This document shows positions 34,577 through 45,408 of a stretch of 64,000 nt of DNA, piece by piece. Every line of letters begins with the position of its first letter. The first letter of the stretch is position 1. Made by a program: the position numbers and the translations under genes. The stretch lies in NCBI RefSeq assembly GCF_032854445.1, contig NC_088305.1, forward strand, positions 28,234,628 to 28,298,627, in the 5' to 3' direction. The notes below the pieces were generated by a model. It made no database searches. It had not been told where the DNA came from and worked only from the letters and a program-made list of their open reading frames with translations. The stretch comes from Liolophura sinensis. Taxonomy: Eukaryota; Mollusca; Polyplacophora; Chitonida; Chitonidae.

Positions 34577-35588
34577 TGTTATGTATGACTATTTAACGTC
34601 TTCCTGTACTGTTAGTCTGCGGACCTTTTGTGTTATATGTTATAAGCATAACAGGCCCTGTTATATATGTACAGTGCGGACCTGGCCGAAAGCACCTTGT
34701 TCAATGCTCTGTTTATTTAACTGGATGTTCATTGGCTGTTAATTCTGTGTCTAAGAATAGTTGAATCCACCTGGCACGTATATAAGCCGTGTTTTCTGTG
34801 CAGAGGGGAGGTATTTTTGCTGCATCCACTGGGAGCCAGGAGAGTGTGAGACGCTCTCGTATCGAGTCCATTATTTTGATATGAGCTGGTGATGCCAGTT
34901 TCATTTGGGAGGACAGATTTTTTTATGCCGGCACCGTTTGTGTACCACAGTAGTACTGATGTCTGATTTATGTGAATTTCTGCGGAAGTCACGTTTATTG
35001 GTGTTCGGATCTTTATTATGATTATACAGTGTGGACTGTGTAATTTGTTTAACACGCTGACCTCACCTGACCGACAAGGTCGTCAAGGACTCTAAACTGA
35101 AGTTTTCAGTTTTGCAAAGGACGTTCGTTCTGCCACAAGGTGACATTACTCTACGTCTCTGAACGGCTCGTTTGTGAGCTTCTGCGGGAGCTGTGACTGA
35201 TCTGAAGTGGATTATACCTCCATGCCTGTATTTACCCTGTGTTGTGCTCTGCGGGTGTGACGTCATTCAAAGGCTTGACTGTTCCAGTTCTGTGTAACCT
35301 GTGTACTGTGTTCGTGTTCGCTAACCTGGCGAAGTACCTGTCTAGGACAATTTGTGACTTGTGTGAATTGTGTGTTTATCCCATGGTCTTTACGTTGGAT
35401 TTCCTGGAATACATTCCTTGGGATGCAAAGGTGAACTGGAAACTTGTAAAGACCGGTAATACTGATGTGTATGTTGTTGTTGAACTGTCTGTAAAACAGT
35501 ACATCTCATTTTATATATAAAGCATTGTTTACATTGTAATATTGAGTCACTGAGTCTGTTTTCTGTTGCCGTTTTCTATACCGTAACA
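34577..35588 (+). repeat. 5' LTR
   Basis: TG...CA ends with short inverted ends (TGTTA/TAACA). It differs from the 3' LTR at roughly a dozen bases plus a few short indels, including a GTTGTT expansion. Short frames within it are ignored. Confidence 0.92.
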
Positions 35589-35593
35589 GAAAT

Positions 35594-35611
35594 TGGGGGC
35601 TTGTCCGGGAA
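35594..35611 (+). other. Primer-binding site, tRNA-Pro-like
   Basis: TGGGGGCTTGTCCGGGAA, five bases after the LTR, matches the 3' end of animal tRNA-Pro except for one or two mismatches. This is the same primer class as in murine-type gammaretroviruses. Confidence 0.75.
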
Positions 35612-35716
35612 CTGATTGTTTCCCTTTTGTTTTGCACCGGATATTTGAAGTTAAAAACAAGTGAGAAGCGATTGCTTAATTTTAACGGTGAATGATTCAG
35701 TGGCTAAATATTTACA

Positions 35717-36085
35717 ATGGGAGATTTTGATCCTAAACAGTTTGTTAATGCGCCCGATCAGGATGTTTTTGAGAGTTTAAAGAAGGAAGACTTGGTTAAG
35801 TTAGGGACATTTTTAGGTTTGTCCATAAAGTCTTCATGGAGGAAAAGAGATATGCAGCATACTTTGTTGAAACATTTAGTGGAGATAGGGAAGTTTGATA
35901 GTTCTGCATTATCTGATTATGAGTTCGAGGGTCAGTCTGATGCCGAGCTTAAGTTTAAGCAGTTTGAGTTGAAGTTGAGATTGGAGAAAGAGGAAAGAGA
36001 AAAAGAGAGGGAACATGAGATACAGTTAGAAAAGTTGAAAGTGCAGAGAGAGGAAAGAGAGAAGGAAAAAGAGAAAGAGAGGTGA
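35717..36085 (+). CDS. Retrotransposon gag N-terminal frame
   Basis: 122 residues. An N-terminal helical part ('FESLKKEDLVKLGTFLGLS') resembles a SAP-like motif, followed by a long Glu/Lys/Arg coiled coil ending 'EREKEKEKER'. The stop falls in a purine tract. The next frame (+1) is already open across that tract and continues into the large frame, so gag and pol were probably one reading frame separated here by a one-base indel. Confidence 0.8.
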   Translation: MGDFDPKQFVNAPDQDVFESLKKEDLVKLGTFLGLSIKSSWRKRDMQHTLLKHLVEIGKFDSSALSDYEFEGQSDAELKFKQFELKLRLEKEEREKEREHEIQLEKLKVQREEREKEKEKER

Positions 36086-36125
36086 GAAACCGGGTCCTTC
36101 CGGTAGACAGGATTCAGGATTTGAT

Positions 36126-39100
36126 GTGACCAAATACATTCGGTTAGTTCCATCCTTTCAGGAAAAAGAGGTGGATAAGTATTTTCTGCATTTTGAGAAA
36201 ATTGCAAATAGCTTGAAGTGGCCTAAAGAGTTCTGGACTATGTTATTACAGAGTGTGCTAATTGGAAAGGCCAGGGAAATTTACACTCAGTTAAGTGTAG
36301 AGAGTGCTTCCAATTATGACTATGTGAAAGAGGTAATTTTGAAGGGTTATGAATTGGTGCCTGAAGCTTACCGCCAGAAATTTCGTAACTGTGAAAAAGG
36401 TAGAGATCAGACATACGTTGAATTTGGTCGAGCTAAGGAGCAGTTGTTTGATCGCTGGTGTATAGCCAAGAAAATAGGCAAGGATTTTGAAAGTTTGCGT
36501 CAGCTTGTGCTGGTAGAAGAGTTCAAGCGTTGTATTCATAATGATGTAAAGGTGTTCGTTCATGTGCAGAAGGCGAGTACACTTGAAGAGGCAGCCAGTT
36601 TAGCTGATGATTATTCCTTGACACATAAGGTTACATACACGGGTAAGCCATTTAATTCATTTACACGTAGAAATACCCAGTCACATGCAACAGGTAGAGG
36701 TAGCTCTACACAGAAGAGTTCCACACCAGGCTCCAATGGTTCTACAGCTCATGGTTCACGTAGTTCAGATTGGAATGGTAGTCCTCGAAATAGGGTCACT
36801 TGTAATTTTTGCAAGCGGGTAGGTCACGTGATGAGTGAATGTTACAAGTTGAAAAGGATACGGGAAGCTCAGAATGAGTCTAAGCCCACAGGTCTTTGTG
36901 TTACAATGCACAAAACATTGCCGGAGGTTACATCAGCAGTTAAAAGCAGATCTGAGTTAGCTGATATGGGATTGGATAAGATTCCCAAATGCTCTATGGA
37001 TAGCTTCGCTCCGTTTATCAATTCTGGTTCAGTGTCGCTTAGAAGCGACATGTCTTCTGCTACCCCTATAAAGATATTGAGGGATACTGGGGCATCTCAG
37101 TCTCTGTTGTTGATGAATACTCTGCCCTTTTCTGAAGAGTCATACTCTGGGGTTTGTGCCCTTATTAGAGGTGTAGAGTCTAGTGACTTTGTCAGTGTTC
37201 CCCTTCATGATATTTATTTGTCATCAGATTTGATATCTGGACCTGTCCGGGTAGGCATTAAGCCTTCATTACCTTTTGAGGGTATTCATTTGTTGTTGGG
37301 AAATGACTTAGCACATGATAAGGTTACTGTTGATCCCTTAATGGTTGATAAGCCTTCTCTGAATTCAGTCACAGAGCCAGTTGAAAGCGAGATAGCGGGT
37401 TTATATCCGTCCTGTGTTGTTACAAGAGCTATGTCTAGAAAAGTCAGTACGGACCAGGGTAGTACTGTTGATTTGAGTGAGACTTTTCTCAACAACATGT
37501 CGGATGGAGATTCTTCCAAATTAGACAGCCAGCAGGAAGTAGATACTAATTTTGTTAGTGGTGATCAGCCATTTTGTAGGACTGAGTTGATTGCTAAACA
37601 ACACAGTGATCCAAGTATTTCTTGCTTGTTTAATGATACAGCTAAAGATGGTGAATCTTTACCTGACCCATGCTACTACTATGTCAAGTCTGGCATATTG
37701 ATGCGGCAGTGGAGGCCTCCCGATGTTTCTTTGGAGGATGAATGGGCAGTTAAGCATCAGGTAGTTGTGCCCAAGTCTTATCGTAAAGACATACTGACCA
37801 TAGCGCATGAAACGCCGTTAGCAGGTCATTTAGGTGTTAATAAGACCTATCATAAGATTCTCAGTCATTTTTATTGGCCAGGAATAAGGAAAGATGTTAC
37901 TGAATTTTGCAGGTCTTGTCATGCATGTCAGTTAGTGGGGAAACCTAACCAGACAATCCCCAAGGCAGCCTTGAGGCCTATTCCTGCAATTGGTGAGCCA
38001 TTTAATAGAATCTTAATAGATTGTGTTGGTCCGCTACCTAAGACAAAGTCTGGAAATCAGTATATGTTAACCATAATGTGTACTTCAACTCGTTTCCCTG
38101 AGGCAATTCCACTAAGGAATATTACTGCCAAGACTGTAATTAAGGCTTTAGTTAAGTTCTTCACCATGTTTGGTCTGCCTAAGTCAGTACAGTCAGACCA
38201 GGGTTCAAATTTCATGTCTGGTGTGTTCCAACAAGTTATGCATGAGCTAGGTATTAGCCAGTATAAATCCTCAGCTTATCACCCACAAAGTCAAGGAGCA
38301 CTAGAGAGATTCCATCAGACACTGAAAAGTATGATAAGAACTTACTGCTTTGAGACAGGGAAAGATTGGGACGAGGGTGTACCTTTGTTAATGTTTGCTG
38401 TAAGAGAGTCTGTACAAGACTCACTTAGATTTAGTCCATTTGAGCTTGTGTTTGGCCATACTGTGCGTGGTCCACTACAGTTGTTCAAGGAAAAGTTTGT
38501 GTCTGGTGATAGTGACAATGTTAACCTATTACAGTATGTGTCAAGTTTTCGTACTAAGCTCAACAGAGTATGTGAGTTAGCCAGAGAGAATCTTACAGCT
38601 TCTCAGAAGAGTATGAAAACTAAGTATGACAAAGAGACAGTAAGACGCAGATTTGAAGTTGGTCAGAAGGTATTGGCCTTACTTCCAGTTAGTGGTAATC
38701 CACTTGAAGCTCGTTATTTTGGACCTTATGTAGTAGACAAGAGGCTAAGTGATCTTAATTATATTATTTTCACTCCTGATCGGCGCAAATCTAGACAACT
38801 TTGTCACATTAACATGTTAAAGCCATATGTAGACAGAGATAGCACTGATCTCAATGTTGTACATCCTAGTGGAGTTGCTATCTCTTGTTTTCCAGTGCCA
38901 AGTTGTAAGAGAGAGTTAAAGCGTTTCTTGGGCATGGCAGGTTATTATCGTAAGTTCTGTAGGAACTTTTCATTTGTTAGTGAGCCACTAACTCAGCTGT
39001 TAAAGAAAGGTGCTAAATTCTTGTGGTCCATTGAGTGTCAGAGATCTTTTGATAGATTAAAGGCCATGTTAAGCAGCGGCCCCATACTTGTAGCACCTGA

Positions 39101-39488
39101 TTTTAATTTACCATTTAAGCTAGCTGTTGATGCTAGTGATATATCTGCTGGGGCAGTTTTGTTACAGGAAAATGAAACAGATCACGTTGATCACCCTGTA
39201 TGTTTTTTCTCTCGCAAATTTGACAAGTGCCAGAGAAATTATTCGACAATAGAAAAGGAGTGTCTGTCCTTGATTCTAGCATTACAGCATTTTGAAGTAT
39301 ATGTGACTTCGTCAAGTTACCCCATTGTTGTGTATACAGATCACAATCCCTTAACTTTCTTGCACAAACTAAAAGGTAAAAACCGAAGATTGTTACGGTG
39401 GAGTTTGCTTTTGCAAGAATTTAATCTAGAGATTAGACACATAAAAGGGAAAGATAATGTGGTTGCTGATTGTTTGTCACGTGTCTAG
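36126..39488 (+). CDS. Retrotransposon gag-pol frame: capsid, zinc knuckle, protease, integrase, RNase H
   Basis: 1120 residues, counted from a GTG; the frame is open upstream to about 36075. Residues 1-160 are a capsid-like helical region. A zinc knuckle CX2CX4HX4C starts at about 226 ('CNFCKRVGHVMSEC'). The protease motif 'RDTGAS' is at about 319-324. The integrase HHCC finger is at about 561-601, followed by the catalytic triad Asp632, Asp691, Glu727 (35 residues between the last two). A C-terminal domain reaches about 902. From about 921 the sequence is the extreme 3' end of reverse transcriptase ('RELKRFLGMAGYYRKF'), then RNase H with Asp1002, Glu1043/1045 and Asp1072. The YxDD polymerase core is absent although the frame is intact. 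It lacks the polymerase needed to copy itself. Confidence 0.88.
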   Translation: MTKYIRLVPSFQEKEVDKYFLHFEKIANSLKWPKEFWTMLLQSVLIGKAREIYTQLSVESASNYDYVKEVILKGYELVPEAYRQKFRNCEKGRDQTYVEFGRAKEQLFDRWCIAKKIGKDFESLRQLVLVEEFKRCIHNDVKVFVHVQKASTLEEAASLADDYSLTHKVTYTGKPFNSFTRRNTQSHATGRGSSTQKSSTPGSNGSTAHGSRSSDWNGSPRNRVTCNFCKRVGHVMSECYKLKRIREAQNESKPTGLCVTMHKTLPEVTSAVKSRSELADMGLDKIPKCSMDSFAPFINSGSVSLRSDMSSATPIKILRDTGASQSLLLMNTLPFSEESYSGVCALIRGVESSDFVSVPLHDIYLSSDLISGPVRVGIKPSLPFEGIHLLLGNDLAHDKVTVDPLMVDKPSLNSVTEPVESEIAGLYPSCVVTRAMSRKVSTDQGSTVDLSETFLNNMSDGDSSKLDSQQEVDTNFVSGDQPFCRTELIAKQHSDPSISCLFNDTAKDGESLPDPCYYYVKSGILMRQWRPPDVSLEDEWAVKHQVVVPKSYRKDILTIAHETPLAGHLGVNKTYHKILSHFYWPGIRKDVTEFCRSCHACQLVGKPNQTIPKAALRPIPAIGEPFNRILIDCVGPLPKTKSGNQYMLTIMCTSTRFPEAIPLRNITAKTVIKALVKFFTMFGLPKSVQSDQGSNFMSGVFQQVMHELGISQYKSSAYHPQSQGALERFHQTLKSMIRTYCFETGKDWDEGVPLLMFAVRESVQDSLRFSPFELVFGHTVRGPLQLFKEKFVSGDSDNVNLLQYVSSFRTKLNRVCELARENLTASQKSMKTKYDKETVRRRFEVGQKVLALLPVSGNPLEARYFGPYVVDKRLSDLNYIIFTPDRRKSRQLCHINMLKPYVDRDSTDLNVVHPSGVAISCFPVPSCKRELKRFLGMAGYYRKFCRNFSFVSEPLTQLLKKGAKFLWSIECQRSFDRLKAMLSSGPILVAPDFNLPFKLAVDASDISAGAVLLQENETDHVDHPVCFFSRKFDKCQRNYSTIEKECLSLILALQHFEVYVTSSSYPIVVYTDHNPLTFLHKLKGKNRRLLRWSLLLQEFNLEIRHIKGKDNVVADCLSRV

Positions 39489-39584
39489 TTGGTTTTCTGC
39501 AGCTTTGTTTTTAAAGACTGTGTGGTAAACGTTATTATTATTCGTGATTATGAATATGTTAAAGAAAGTTTTATGCAAAACTTT

Positions 39585-39604
39585 CTTTCCCTGAAGGGTG
39601 GGGG
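39585..39604 (+). other. Polypurine tract
   Basis: 'CTGAAGGGTGGGGG' directly precedes the 3' LTR, as expected for plus-strand DNA priming. Confidence 0.7.
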
Positions 39605-40619
39605 TGTTATGTATGACTATTTAACGTCTTCATGTACTGTTAGTCTGCGGACCTTTGTGTTATATGTTATAAGCATAACAGGCCCTGTTATATATGTACA
39701 GTGCGGACCTGGCCGAAAGCACCTTGTTCAATGCTCTGTTTATTTAACTGGATGTTCATTGGCTGTTAATTCTGTGTCTAAGAATAGTTGAATCCACCTG
39801 GCACGTATATAAGCCGTGTTTTCTGTGCAGAGGGGAGGTATTTTTGCTGCATCCACTGGGAGCCAGGAGAGTGTGAGACGCTCTCGTATCGAGTCCATTA
39901 TTTTGATATGAGCTGGTGATGCCAGTTTCATTTGGGAGGACAGATTTTTATGCCGGCACCGTTTGCGTACCACAGTAGTACTGATGTCTGGTTTATGTGA
40001 ATTTCTGCGGAAGTCACGTTTATTGGTGTTCGGATCTTTATTATGATTATACAGTGTGGACTGTGTAATTTGTTTAACACGCTGACCTCACCTGACCGAC
40101 AAGGTCGTCAAGGACTCTAAACTGAAGTTTTCAGTTTTGCAAAGGACGTTCGTTCTGCCACAAGGTGACATTACTCTACGTCTCTGAACGGCTCGTTTGT
40201 GAGCTTCTGCGGGAGCTGTGACTGATCTGAAGTGGATTATACCTCCATGCCTGTATTTACCCTGTGTTGTGCTCTGCGGGTGTGACGTCATTCAAAGGCT
40301 TGACTGTTCCAGTTCTGTGTAACCTGTGTACTGTGTTCGTGTTCGCTAACCTGGCGAAGTACCTGTCTGGGACAATTTGTGACTTGTGTGAATTGTGTGT
40401 TTATCCCATGGTCTTTACGTTGGATTTCCTGGAATACATTCCTTGGGATGCAAAGGTGAACTGGAAACTTGTAAAGACCGGTAATACTGATGTGTATGTT
40501 GTTGTTGTTGTTGAACTGTCTGTAAAACTGTACGTCTCATTCTATATATAAAGCATTGTTAACATTGTAATATTGAGTCACTGAGTCTGTTTTCTGTTGC
40601 CGTTTTCACTACCGTAACA
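39605..40619 (+). repeat. 3' LTR
   Basis: Near-identical to the 5' LTR (about 99 percent by eye), with the same ends. It is followed by CCTTTATTGG, which does not repeat the 5' flank. Confidence 0.92.
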
Positions 40620-43600
40620 CCTTTATTGGAGTAAAACAATAAATTCTTACTACAAGTTGGCGCTTTTCACTCTCGCGTTTGGTTTGTTAGGCCTACACAT
40701 TTGAGACAAAGAGAGGAAAATCATGGCGACTGGTCTAATTCTTGGCAAAACTGCTGTGTAATTTATAAAATTGTATTTTTTCAAAACATGAATAGCTTGA
40801 AAATTTGCCATTATGTCCTGCCACAACTTAAACATTATTTCAAAGCCTGTACCATTGACAAATCGAATTCAAATTTAACCCGTTAATGCCTACGGCGTTC
40901 TGTCATTGATTATGAATACAAGTGGACTATTTCCATCCTCTCTTGTTATCTGAATAACCGTAATTTGGCAGAGGAAAATCATGGCGACTGGTCTGATTCT
41001 AAGTGAAGTGACTCTCACATGATTTAGTACATGTACACGAGCGACAGACAAATTACATAATAAACTAAATCAAAGACAAACATGTATCTTAAGAAAAACT
41101 GTACCTCTCTTATGGTTTCTTCTAAACCCGTATCTTCTGAGAAGAAAGATCTGTGAGTGTGACTTTAGCATCAACGTCTGCGCAATGTCGCTCTACCGCG
41201 AAAATGTTCAGCAGAAAGATCTCTGTTTTTTACGTCACGTGTTTGTGACGTATGGAACTGCGTCACACAGTTATGACGTATGTGATTTGACAGGCAAACA
41301 AATGCACTGACATAAAGCCTATAACGTCATAATGGACAGCACGCATCACACTAGTTTCAAAGATGATGAAAAGAATTTGGCAAACTTTTTGGCCAGCGTA
41401 CGTTTCTTTCGTGATTCAGATTATGTACATTTCAGCTTGAAAATTGACACAATTTCCCTGTCGTCTGGTCGTTTTCATGCGAGATAGATATATATATATA
41501 TTAACAACTAAATAAACAAAAGCCATACAAGCAAAACGAAAAATGCCTTCAAAATACACAAAAGCCAGCGCAAAATTAAACTACGATGTTGTTCCGTAAA
41601 TCTCTTTATATAATAACACGACATACACAAACGTATACGCGAGCTTGACTACGACTTCAGGAGATCATAACTCTAATGGATGTGAATATACAGGCCTATG
41701 CTTAACCTGCAAGTACTACATGCCATACTGCATGCTATTTTCATCTCTATATTTTGTAAAATAAACCTTTCGGTATCGTTGATTATTTAACAAAGAAAAA
41801 ATACTGACAAGCATAAGTACAACTCACGTGGCTGCTTTTCGGAAGTCGGTGACCGGTGAAATAAAGATCTGTCAACTTCGCTGTGTTGACGTGAACGTCT
41901 GTCAACTATGGATGTCGTTTTACGACTGTGCAGTCGCGTCAGAAGTGACGTCATTTGTTTGTGACGAAGCTCAAACAGACGCACGGTTTTATGACAATTT
42001 CAGTGATGTAGGATAGAAGTGTTGTCCGTAATAGTGGAAGAATCACAAAAAGGAAGTCAACATTTCTGTTAAATCGACGGAACAATGTATGTGCACGTCA
42101 CTGTACATACACTTCTTAAAGTCTTTTTAGAGTGTAGTTTTTAGCTCAGATAACACTTTTAATGTGGAGATATATTGTACAGGGGCGTAGGAAGGAAATG
42201 AAAAGTGGGGCGGGACCGTCATCCGAACCAATGAGGCGATTGTTGGGCCTTGAAGCTCTTGGACCCTATATAGCCGTACGCGCGTTTGAACGTGAAAAAT
42301 ATCCATCCTCAAGGTTGTGATGAAGAAGGCCTGCATGCTGCACATTTTGGTACAAATTTAGTTTTCGGATGCTTTACATGCTTTACATGTTTATAGGGCT
42401 ACTTACTTTCCGCTAAAATACTGACACGCTCTATGTGAGTTGTGAAATATTTACTCTATATAGCGCATGAGGATAAACTGAACAGTAATCAGGCCTGTAG
42501 GTGGAGAGGTGATTGGGTCGTACATAGGCAAGCGGAACGAATATCCCAGCCGAGGGGGTGCCTCGGAAGCACCGGGAGATTCCAGATTTCCGGAGTCATG
42601 TTTTAAGTGCCTTTTCGACTAGTTAAAGTAAATACAAACAGATCTACAGTATATACTAATACTTAGTATTAAATCAGGAGGTTTACCTGGTACCAAGATA
42701 AGGTCAGCGTTTCCTTCCAGACAAGCTGATCAAATAGATAACGTAAATCTTAATATTCTGAAGAGGAGCTAACAGGCCTAAGATACAAAAACTTCTCAAG
42801 TACAGTTGTGTTAACGTGGAATAATAATAAGTATCTATAATGTAATAATTACATATTACATACGAATATGTTTCAAACAATATCAGGGAATAGGTTGTAC
42901 ATTTTTCTAGTCTTTGCACAGTCCTGTGGCTGATAGAATTAAGCTCTGTATTAAAGTGTCATTTTGATTGCATGTTCTAATTCCGACCTAGGTCATATTA
43001 TGGTGGTGCTTCACTGAAAAAGACACTGGTGACACTAATCTGTTAAGGTGATAAAATAGTATGCAGTGATGACAGAATAGAATAGATTATTGTTACAAAC
43101 TATTCTGTTATACATATGACAGAGTTGCTCTGTTATGCCATCATAACACTTTTGCTGGTGTAACAGGGCATATAGTGTTGCATTAAGAAGTTTGTACGGC
43201 ACACGGCGATGGACGGTCCTCTCCTCCCATAAAATATATAGTACATATTTTAAGTCAAGACTGACGTTAAATTGGATAGGTAATATAAAGCATAATGACT
43301 GTTACGTCGAAAGAGTTTTTACAGTTATATATATATATCCTAGATACTGGAAAGGTCAAAAGTTGCTTTTATGCAATTAGCGCCACACAATCGCAGGGTG
43401 ACTTCGGAAAATCTCTAAAATACTCCACTCTTCTTTCTACGTTATCTGTTAAATCAGAATTAATATTGCAGGGCTACCACAGGGCAATGCAAAACCTAAG
43501 GTTAGTACATAAAGGGCTTAAATATTTACGTTAATATGGATTCTAATACACAAAAGAGACGTGAAGTGCATGGATAAGGTAATTTCAGTTGATGTAACAC

Positions 43601-45350
43601 AGGTGTAGAGCATATGTTATTGTCCTTTACATCTATGCAAAACCTGAGATACTCACCCTAGCATTTACATTAACGCCGGTGTTTACATACACACGGGGCT
43701 AAGTCATGAAGTTTATAATTTACGGTCATCAACGATGAAAGATCCCCCTCATGTTACAGTGCTTCACATGTATGTAAAAACTGACCTTAATGCATACAGT
43801 ACTTCTTAGGATATCACCCCAAACATTTACCTCAACATTCCTTTCAATATTATTGGATGCAGTCTCGGTTGAAATTTGCTCAAATATTTATCTCTCTACT
43901 TGATATTTAACATCGCATTCGATAATCTTCTCTTAAATCATAGAGGTCAAGTTTGTATGTGGATGGAGGAAATTTAAGGACTGGAATAAGTTACCGACAT
44001 TCCCGACAGTCGACTCGACAAGAACTGGATTCGAACCTGAGACCTAAGTGTCCAAATGGCTTTAATGTATAAACTAGGAAAATGCACAAATTCTTTGGTT
44101 GTTTGTGTTGAGCGTTGTTATGGAAATTGTTCTTGCGATTGTTGACCCGGCGAGTCCAATTTGGTCACCGCTGTTATGCGAATGTCTGTCTCGACGCCTG
44201 GATTCAGTATTTCTTGCCTCAAGATTACTTTCAACTAATTATTCACTCGTCTTGCTTTTGCCAAGTACATGAATTCGTCAACATACTAAACTTGACCCCT
44301 ATCTAACATTGCTTGTGGTGTTTGTTTCGTTTGAGTTCGAGGTGTGCTTTCATTGCTGTGCGATACATTTGCGGTGCTGCCTCAGTGTAATACCAAGCCA
44401 AACACACAAGGTACGGCGCTCCACAGGCAAAGTACACTGGCATCGGGTTGATCTAAGTATTTGGCCTAGCTCTCAGGCTGAAAGCCAAGCAAAGGTATCC
44501 ATCATACGCATCAACTTTCATAGACAGAATCCAATTGTGAAAAAGACAAATCGGCATTTCAGAAGTTTCATTGTTCACAAAGGTTTAGGCAAGACGTTGT
44601 GGGACGCTCACAAAGTCAGGCAGCTAAAGGGCGTGATTTTGGGGATATCACTAACGGCATCATTGAGACAACAGGTCGGATTACACAAGGTGTATATTCA
44701 ATCAAGCAACTACGGTTAACTCACGCATCCTAGTCGAGTTAGTTCTGCGCAAAGACCCAACTTGTCTAGCTCAACCCTGTTTAGACTCGCGAGACTGTTG
44801 AAATGCCGATTTGGCTTACACAACACGACGTCTACACTTGCGGTTGAAATATTTATTTATTTGATTGGTGTTTTACGCCGTACTCAAGCATATTTCACTT
44901 ATACGACGGCGGCCAGCATTATGTTGGGAGGTAACCGGCCATCAGCAGGTTGCTGCCAGACCTTCCCACAAACGGCCAGAGAGGAACACTTGCGGTTGAC
45001 GTAGTTTTCCTGTCGCCCACGTTATTCAATTCTAACTGTCATGCAAGATGCATTCTGAACAGAAGTAATAAAAAGACAATCATTACTCAATTCAAATGTT
45101 GTCAGCTGGTTCCACTTCCAATGTTGTATGACCTGATGCCAATAATTTACACTGTCGTGTATGCAGCTTACTTCGCCATACTTTTTTTTTGTTTGTTATC
45201 TTACTTTTTACAGGCTATATGTATTCAGTAATATCAAATTAGTCTGTCAATCGAGTAAATATTGCATTTAACTAATAAAAGATCAACCTCTCCACACAGC
45301 CTCCCAAACCAAAAAAAAACCCCCAAAAACAAATATATCCTGATATCTAA
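40620..45350. other. Intergenic region, no gene supported
   Basis: A 24-base direct repeat ('GAGGAAAATCATGGCGACTG' plus four bases) lies at 40713-40736 and 40971-40994. CRE-like sites (TACGTCAC, TGACGTA, TGACGTCA) cluster at 41231-41280 and near 41950, in two weakly similar segments. A B-box-like GGTTCGAATCC lies on the minus strand near 44034, probably a tRNA-derived fragment. Open frames at 44115-44719 show no domain. Confidence 0.5.
44852..44990 (-). mobile_element. SINE 3'-half
   Basis: 'TTGATTGGTGTTTTACGCCG', 'ACGACGGCGGCCAGCATTAT' and 'CAGCAGGTTGCTGCCAGACC' are the reverse complement of the family, well conserved but truncated at its head. Confidence 0.8.
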
Positions 45351-45355
45351 AATAT

Positions 45356-45361
45356 TTTATT
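45356..45361 (-). other. Poly(A) signal of the mucin-like gene
   Basis: Reverse-strand AATAAA, about 50 bases after the stop codon. Confidence 0.5.
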
Positions 45362-45408
45362 CTCTGAAATGTTTTACAGGTGCTATTTGTCACGTCGAAA
45401 GAGATGAA

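Larger units (their letters stand above)
34577..40619 (+). mobile_element. Ty3/gypsy-type LTR retrotransposon, Gmr1-like domain order, RT-deleted
   Basis: The element is 6043 bp, bounded by LTRs of 1012 and 1015 bp that begin TGTTATG and end CGTAACA. The internal part has a tRNA-Pro-like primer site, a gag frame, and a gag-pol frame with zinc knuckle, protease, integrase, then RNase H. Integrase before RNase H is the order known for the Gmr1 group of gypsy elements; ordinary gypsy elements have it last. The reverse-transcriptase fingers and palm are missing. It lies at the edge of the homeobox duplication. I find no matching target-site duplication (flanks ...GGTAT and CCTTT...). Confidence 0.9.

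Noticed and set aside
35239-35520. 93-codon frame, repeated at 40264-40551
   Set aside because: It lies inside both LTRs, where no protein is expected; it is duplicated only because the LTRs are.
44309-44719. 136-codon plus frame as a possible gene
   Set aside because: No domain, no clear splice sites, random composition; not supportable.
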